A stretch of 64,000 bases of DNA from Sulfurisoma sp963709555 (GTDB lineage: Bacteria; Pseudomonadota; Gammaproteobacteria; Burkholderiales; Rhodocyclaceae). The position numbers and the translations under genes are program-made. The stretch is taken from contig CAVPWR010000006.1 in NCBI GenBank assembly GCA_963709555.1, forward strand, positions 124,001-188,000, given 5' to 3'. This document shows positions 59,139 to 64,000 of the stretch, one piece after another (the stretch's first letter is position 1; each line of letters begins with the position of its first letter). Below the pieces are notes generated by a model, which ran no database searches, had not been told where the DNA came from, and saw only the letters and a list, made by a program, of their open reading frames with translations.

Positions 59139-60307
59139 CAGCGGATCTTCAGGGTGGACAAGCCGAACAGCACCAGCAGGATGGTGATGATCCAGAAACG
59201 CACCACCACTTGCGTCTCCTTCCAGCCGGTCTGTTCGAAATGGTGGTGCAGCGGCGCCATCAGCAGGATGCGCTGGCCGACGCCGTAGCGCTTCTTGGTG
59301 TATTTGAACCAGCCGACCTGCAGCATCACCGACACCGTCTCGGCGACGAAGACCCCGCCCATGATGAAGAAAACGATTTCCTGGCGCGAGATGACCGCCA
59401 CGGTGCCCAGCGCCGCGCCCAGCGCCAGCGCGCCGACGTCGCCCATGAACACCTCGGCCGGGTAGGCGTTGAACCAAAGGAAGCCCAGGCCGGCGCCGGC
59501 CAGCGCGCCACAGAACACCGTGAGTTCGCCGGCGCCGGGGATGTAGGGCACCAGCAGGTATTTGGAAAATCCGGCATGGCCGGCGACGTAGGCGAAGATG
59601 CCCAACGCCGCGCCGACCATCACCGTCGGCATGATGGCCAGGCCGTCGAGGCCGTCGGTAAGATTGACCGCGTTGCTGCTGCCGACGATGACCAGATAGG
59701 TCAGCAGGATGAAGCCGAAGACGCCGAGCGGATAGGTGACGCTCTTGAAGAAGGGCAGGATGAGGTCGGCCTTGGCCGGCAGCTCCAGGGTGAAGCCGCT
59801 CCCCACCCAGCGGAAGAACAGCTCCACCACCTTCTCATTGTTGGGCGCCGAAATCGAGAAGGCGATGTAGATGGCGGCGACGATGCCGATCAGCGACTGC
59901 CAGAAGAACTTGGACCGCGCCGAGAGGCCGTCGGGGTTGCGATAGACCACCTTGCGCCAGTCGTCCACCCAGCCGACCGCGCCGTAGCCCAGCGTGACGA
60001 TCAGCACGATCCAGACGAAGCGGTTGGAGAGGTCGGCCCACAGCAGCGTGGCGATGCCGAGCGAGATCAGGATCAGCGCGCCGCCCATGGTCGGCGTTCC
60101 GGCCTTGACCAGATGGGTCTGCGGGCCGTCGTCGCGCACCGACTGGCCGATTTTCTTGGCGGTGAGCCAGCGGATCACCGCCGGACCGGCGATGAACGAA
60201 ATCGTCAGCGCCGTCATCGTCGCCAGCACAGCGCGCAGGGTGATGTAGTTGAAGACATTAAAGGCGCGGATGTCCTGGGCGAGCCATTGGAACAACTCAA
60301 GCAGCAT
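59138..60307 (-). CDS. mraY: Phospho-N-acetylmuramoyl-pentapeptide transferase
   Basis: 389 residues, ten spans. Makes lipid I. AGTPTMGGALI, VGWVDDWRKV (catalytic Asp pair), NLTDGLDGLAI, FNAYPAEVFMGDVGALALGAALG and LLMAPLHHHFE are all intact. Overlaps murF by 11 bases and murD by 3. Confidence 0.98.
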   Translation of the reverse strand: MLLELFQWLAQDIRAFNVFNYITLRAVLATMTALTISFIAGPAVIRWLTAKKIGQSVRDDGPQTHLVKAGTPTMGGALILISLGIATLLWADLSNRFVWIVLIVTLGYGAVGWVDDWRKVVYRNPDGLSARSKFFWQSLIGIVAAIYIAFSISAPNNEKVVELFFRWVGSGFTLELPAKADLILPFFKSVTYPLGVFGFILLTYLVIVGSSNAVNLTDGLDGLAIMPTVMVGAALGIFAYVAGHAGFSKYLLVPYIPGAGELTVFCGALAGAGLGFLWFNAYPAEVFMGDVGALALGAALGTVAVISRQEIVFFIMGGVFVAETVSVMLQVGWFKYTKKRYGVGQRILLMAPLHHHFEQTGWKETQVVVRFWIITILLVLFGLSTLKIR

Positions 60308-61685
60308 GCTGTTTCTCCTCGATGGCGGCGACCACGCGTTCCATCCGCATGAAGCGCGAACCTTTTACCAGCACGGTCGTGTCGCCGCCCAGCTCGGGCC
60401 TGAGGGCCGCGATCAGCGCCTCGACGCTCTCGAAATGCCGCGCGCCCTCGCCGAAGTTGTGCGCCGCGTCGGCCGACAGCGCGCCGAGCGCGAACAGCCG
60501 CTCGATGCCGCGGCTCTTGGCATGGCCGCCGATCTCGTCGTGGAACTGCGCCGCCGCCTCACCGACCTCGCCCATGTCGCCCATCACCAGGATGCGCCTG
60601 CCCGGCACGCCGGCCAGCACGTCGATGGCCGCGCGCATCGAGTCGGGGTTGGCGTTGTAGGTGTCGTCGATCAGCGTCGCACCATTCAGTCCGGCGCGAC
60701 GTTGCAGCCGACCCTTGACGCCGGCATAGTCGGCCAGCGCGCCGGCGATCGTCTCCAGCGGTACGCCGGCGGCCAGGCAGGCGGCGGTCGCAGCCAGCGC
60801 ATTGCGGGCATTGTGTTCGCCCGGCACGGCGAGCTCGACCTCGATGCTTGCCGTCGGCGTGGCGATGTTCAGCACGCCGCCGAAGCACTCATTTTTCCTA
60901 TTGGGCTGCCACTGCCCGCGCACATCCGCCGCCGCGGCGAAACCGAATCCGACGATCGCACGCGGACTGGCCAGCGAGCGCCAGAGCCCGGCCTGCGGGT
61001 CGTCGGCATTGAGCACCGCCACGCCGTCCGCAGCCAGCCCTTCGAAGATCTCGCCCTTGGCGCGCGCCACTTCGGTCAGCGTGCCCAACCCTTCGAGGTG
61101 CGCGCGCTGGGCGTTGTTCACCAGCGCCACCGTCGGCCGCGCCAGCCGGGTCAGGTAGGCGATCTCGCCCGGATGGTTCATGCCCATCTCGATCACGGCG
61201 GCGCGATGCCCGTCGCGCAGCTTGAGCAGCGTCAGCGGCAGGCCGATGTCGTTGTTGAAGTTGCCCTGGGTCGCCAGCACGGCGCCTTCGCCAAACTGCG
61301 CGCCGAGATGACGGCGCAGGATCGCCGCGCACATTTCCTTGACCGTGGTCTTGCCGTTGCTGCCGGTGATGCCGAGCAGCGGGATGGCGTAGCGGCTGCG
61401 CCAGTGCGCGGCCAGCTGGCCCAGCGCCTCGCGCGTGTCGATGACGGGAATCAGCGGCAGGTCGGGATTCGCCGCCGCCCAGCCGCGCTCGACCATCGCG
61501 CCCGCCGCGCCGGCCGCGAGAACCTCGCGCACGTAATCGTGGCCATCGAAGCGCTCGCCCCTGAGCGCGACGAACAGCATGCCCGGCGTCACGGCACGGG
61601 AATCGGTGCCGACGGAAAGGAATTCGGCATCGGCGCCCTGATGCGGGACGCCGAGCGAAGCCGCCGCTTGTGATAGGCGCATCAT
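60297..61685 (-). CDS. murF: UDP-MurNAc-tripeptide-D-Ala-D-Ala ligase
   Basis: About 462 residues. FVALRGERFDGHDYV, ATP site LLGITGSNGKTTVKEMCAAIL, VIEMGMNHPGEIAYLTRLARP, NNAQRAHLEGLG, and DDTYNANPDSMRAAIDVL. Two adjacent ATGs (61685 and 61682) can start it. The frame is continuous with the upstream murE frame through an R1 repeat, so either a MurE-MurF fusion exists or murE ends at the TGA inside ATGATG after a one-base shift. Confidence 0.96.
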   Translation of the reverse strand: MMRLSQAAASLGVPHQGADAEFLSVGTDSRAVTPGMLFVALRGERFDGHDYVREVLAAGAAGAMVERGWAAANPDLPLIPVIDTREALGQLAAHWRSRYAIPLLGITGSNGKTTVKEMCAAILRRHLGAQFGEGAVLATQGNFNNDIGLPLTLLKLRDGHRAAVIEMGMNHPGEIAYLTRLARPTVALVNNAQRAHLEGLGTLTEVARAKGEIFEGLAADGVAVLNADDPQAGLWRSLASPRAIVGFGFAAAADVRGQWQPNRKNECFGGVLNIATPTASIEVELAVPGEHNARNALAATAACLAAGVPLETIAGALADYAGVKGRLQRRAGLNGATLIDDTYNANPDSMRAAIDVLAGVPGRRILVMGDMGEVGEAAAQFHDEIGGHAKSRGIERLFALGALSADAAHNFGEGARHFESVEALIAALRPELGGDTTVLVKGSRFMRMERVVAAIEEKQHAA

Positions 61686-63214
61686 GGCTGACGCCGTCCC
61701 CTGTTGGCGGCGGATCCGGGCGCGTCCCGCCAGCGCCGACTTTGCGGCTTCGACATCGGAGAAGGCATGGCGCACGCCGGCAATCTCCTGGTAGGGTTCG
61801 TGGCCCTTGCCGGCAAGCAGCACGACGTCGCGGACATCGGCCTCCAGCACCGCCACCTCGATGGCCGCGGCACGGTCGGGTTCGACCTCGGGTCTCACTT
61901 TCATGCCGACGAGGATCGCCGCGATGATGGCCTCCGGCGACTCGGAACGCGGATTGTCGCTGGTGACGATCACGCGGTCGGCCAGCCGTTCGGCGATCGC
62001 GCCCATCTGCGGCCGCTTGCCGGCATCGCGGTCGCCGCCGCAGCCGAAGACGCAGACGAGTTTGCCGCCACGCGCCTGCGCGGTCTCGCGCAGCGTCGCC
62101 AGCGCCTTGTCCAGCGCATCGGGCGAGTGGGCGTAATCGACCACCACCAGCGGCTCATGCACCCCGCCCAGCGCCTGCATCCGTCCCGGCGGCGGCTGCA
62201 GCCGCGGCAGCACCTCGGCGATGTCGGCGAGCTTCTCGTCGCCGGCCAGGAGCGCGCCGATCACGGCCAGCAGGTTGGAGGCGTTGAAGCGGCCGATCAG
62301 CGGCGCCGAGCAGCGCACGCCGTCGAGTTCGAAGGCCAGCCCGGTCGCGGTCATTGCCAGATTGCGCGCGGCCAGCACCTGGTCGGCTCCGGCGCGATCT
62401 TCGAGCGTGTAGCCGATGGTGCGGACGCGGCCCTGCAAACGGGCAGCGAGTTCGCGGCCGAAGGCGTCGTCGAGGTTGATCACCGCCGCGCCGAGTCCGT
62501 CCGTCTCGAACAGCCGGGCCTTGGCCGCGCCATACGACTCCATGCTGCCGTGGTACTCGAGGTGGTCGCGGGTGAGGTTGGTGAACACGGCGACGTCGAA
62601 ATTCACGCCATTGACGCGTCCCTGGTCGAGGCCGATCGACGACACTTCCATGGCGCAGGCGACGGCGCCCTGTTCGAGGTAGCCGGCCAGGGCGCGATGC
62701 AGCGCGATCGCATCGGGCGTGGTGTTGGCGCTTTCCGCCAGCGCACCCGGGAAGCCGTTGCCCAGCGTGCCGACGACGGCACACTTGCAGTCCCAGGCGT
62801 TCATGGCCTGGGCGATCCATTGCGAGATCGAAGTCTTGCCGTTGGTGCCGGTGACGCCGGCCAGCCACAGCCGCTCCGAGGGACGGCCGTAGACCAGATG
62901 GGCGATGTCGCCCGCGAGCAGGTCGAGGCGCTCCACCTCGAAGAGTGGCGTCCCGCCATCCGCTACGGCGAGCGCAGAGCGTCTCTTGCTCGACCGCCTT
63001 GTAGCGCAGTTGCTTCATCACAGCCGACTTTTCCCCCGGCCTCGGCGAGTACCGCCGCCGCCCCACGCTCGACCGCGGCGGCGATGTAGTCGCGGCCGTC
63101 TACACAGTGGCCCTTGATGGCGACGAAGACGTCACCCGTCTGCACGGCGCGCGAGTCGGCGCACAGGCTGGTCACCTTCACCCCTTGCCGTTCCAATTGT
63201 TCGAGGATCGCCAT
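61682..63214 (-). CDS. murE: UDP-MurNAc-L-Ala-D-Glu ligase for meso-DAP, interrupted by a long R1 element
   Basis: About 500 residues. N-terminus MAILEQLERQGVKVTSLCADSRAVQTGDVF in one frame; main body in another: GVTGTNGKTSISQWIAQAM, MEVSSIGLDQGRVNGV, FTNLTRDHLEYHGSM, VVDYAHSPDALDKAL, and the DNPR motif (SDNPRSESP), which selects meso-DAP. Between AAVLAEAGG and DGGTPLFEVERLDLLAG lies the 86-base R1 long form (62949-63034), which shifts the frame and gives a stop in the first frame. ATG 63214 is taken as start; a GTG at 63229 overlapping the ftsI stop is the alternative. The end is uncertain (see murF). Confidence 0.93.
61690..61744 (-). repeat. R1 repeat at the murE/murF junction
   Basis: Reverse strand: GCAAAGTCGGCGCTGGCGGG, then ACGCGCCCGGATCCGCC and GGGGACGGCGT. 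The last two blocks recur in the trpC copy. It encodes AKSALAGRARIRRQQGTASA, taking the place of the MurE C-terminus. Confidence 0.75.
62949..63034 (-). repeat. R1 repeat, long form, inside murE
   Basis: Reverse strand: GGGAAAAGTCGGCTGTGATG ... CTGCGCTACAAGGCGGTCGA ... CTCGCCGTAGCGGATGGCGG then GACGCC. It aligns with 15361-15446 over its full length. Its outer ends join to give the short R1 sequence. Confidence 0.8.
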
Positions 63215-63225
63215 GGCCGCGCCGC

Positions 63226-64000
63226 TCACCGGATTTCCTTGGGCACGGCCGCCATCTGCAACGGCTTCAGCGGTGCGTCCGGCGCCACGCCCAGCGTGCG
63301 CAGGCCGCCGGCCATGACCTGCGCGAACACCGGGGCGGCGACATCGCCACCGTAATGCACCTTGCCGCCGGGCTCGTCGATCATCACGGCAACGATCAGC
63401 CGCGGGTCGGAGGCCGGGGCGAAGCCGACGAAGGACGACACGTACTTGTCGGCATAGGCGCCACCCTCGATCTTGTGCGCCGTGCCGGTCTTGCCGGCGA
63501 CGCGGTAGCCGGGGATTTGCGCCTTGGGCGCGGTACCGCCCGGCAACACGGCGAGTTCGAGCATGGCACGGACTTCGCGCGCGGTCTGGGCGGAGAAGAC
63601 GCCCTGGCCCATCGTCGCGCCGGCATCCAGCCGCGTCAGCGAAAGGGGGGCGAGGTCGCCATCGCGGGCGAAAGCCATGTAGGCCCGCGCCAGCTGGATC
63701 AGCGTCACCGAAATGCCATGGCCGTAGGACATGGTGGCCTGCTCGATGGGCCGCCAGTTCTTCGCCGGACGCAGGCGGCCGCCGACCTCGCCGGGAAACC
63801 CGAGCTTGAGCGGTTGACCGAAACCCATGCTGTCGAACATGGCCCACATCTCCTGCGGCGGGAAGGTCAGGGCGATCTTGGAAATGCCGACGTTGGACGA
63901 TTTCTGGATCACCTCCGCCACCGTCAGCACGCCATGGGCATGGGCATCGGAAATCGTCGCCGAACCGATGGTGAGCTTGCCCGGCGCGGTCTGGATCGGG
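63226..64000 (-). CDS. ftsI: Penicillin-binding protein 3, transpeptidase part (partial, runs off the window)
   Basis: The C-terminal 258 residues of the division transpeptidase. The SxN motif (IQKSSNVG) and KTG motif (RVAGKTGTAHKIEGG) are present; the active-site Ser (SxxK) lies beyond the window edge. WRPIEQATMSYGHGISVTLIQLARAYMAFARDG is typical of FtsI. The reading continues in frame to the last base. murE follows after 11 bases. Confidence 0.95.
   Translation of the reverse strand, partial: PIQTAPGKLTIGSATISDAHAHGVLTVAEVIQKSSNVGISKIALTFPPQEMWAMFDSMGFGQPLKLGFPGEVGGRLRPAKNWRPIEQATMSYGHGISVTLIQLARAYMAFARDGDLAPLSLTRLDAGATMGQGVFSAQTAREVRAMLELAVLPGGTAPKAQIPGYRVAGKTGTAHKIEGGAYADKYVSSFVGFAPASDPRLIVAVMIDEPGGKVHYGGDVAAPVFAQVMAGGLRTLGVAPDAPLKPLQMAAVPKEIR

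Overview
The window is high-GC DNA from a Gram-negative bacterium, most likely a betaproteobacterium related to Rhodocyclales. The evidence is the conserved gene order (yhdP-nit-tldD; glnE-argJ; rpe-gph-trpE-trpGDC; secA-M23-dciA; the full dcw cell-wall/division cluster ending ftsA-ftsZ-lpxC), LPS synthesis (lpxC), an outer-membrane porin and anaerobic-respiration genes. Assignment below class is inference.

Layout. 1-2.1 kb: NtrB/NtrC-type sensor kinase and sigma-54 regulator. 2.2-7.9 kb (minus): a soluble NAD(P)H-linked molybdoenzyme operon (catalytic subunit, four-cluster ferredoxin, NuoF-GltD-ferredoxin fusion). 8.1-12.2 kb: cNMP-binding protein, UbiA-type phosphoribosyltransferase with a GT39/83-like glycosyltransferase, DAHP synthase. 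12.3-15.3 kb: NYN ribonuclease-like protein, cNMP-GGDEF protein, a truncated-looking membrane protein. 15.5-19.5 kb (minus): five-gene operon with a Tat ferredoxin, NrfD quinol subunit, multiheme cytochrome c, an unknown protein and a degenerate hemerythrin, behind an FNR-like promoter. 19.8-22 kb: HD-GYP phosphodiesterase divergent from a hemerythrin-LuxR regulator. 22-43 kb: tldD/nit/yhdP, glnE, argJ, apaG, rpe, gph, trpEGDC, a porin, and an mtnA/class II aldolase salvage operon. 43.6-64 kb: secA, an M23 peptidase, dciA, lpxC and the dcw cluster from ftsZ back to a partial ftsI.

Two features cut across the whole window. First, about 20 protein-coding genes carry small frameshifts, many in essential genes (murC, murD, murE, secA, ftsW, rpe, trp genes). 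Most look like consensus errors rather than decay, so each affected gene is given as one feature across the shift. Second, several short dispersed repeat families occur. The most striking (called R1) has a core like AAAAGTCGGCGCTGGCG, occurs at least a dozen times, lies mostly inside coding sequence, and also occurs as an ~85-bp long form. A second family (R3) lies in-frame in a glycosyltransferase gene and just upstream of two start codons. A REP-like doublet fills the argJ downstream gap.

Functionally the window joins housekeeping (peptidoglycan, division, tryptophan, arginine, nitrogen control) with redox genes whose promoters suggest low-oxygen control, next to iron-protein oxygen/NO sensor candidates and c-di-GMP enzymes.
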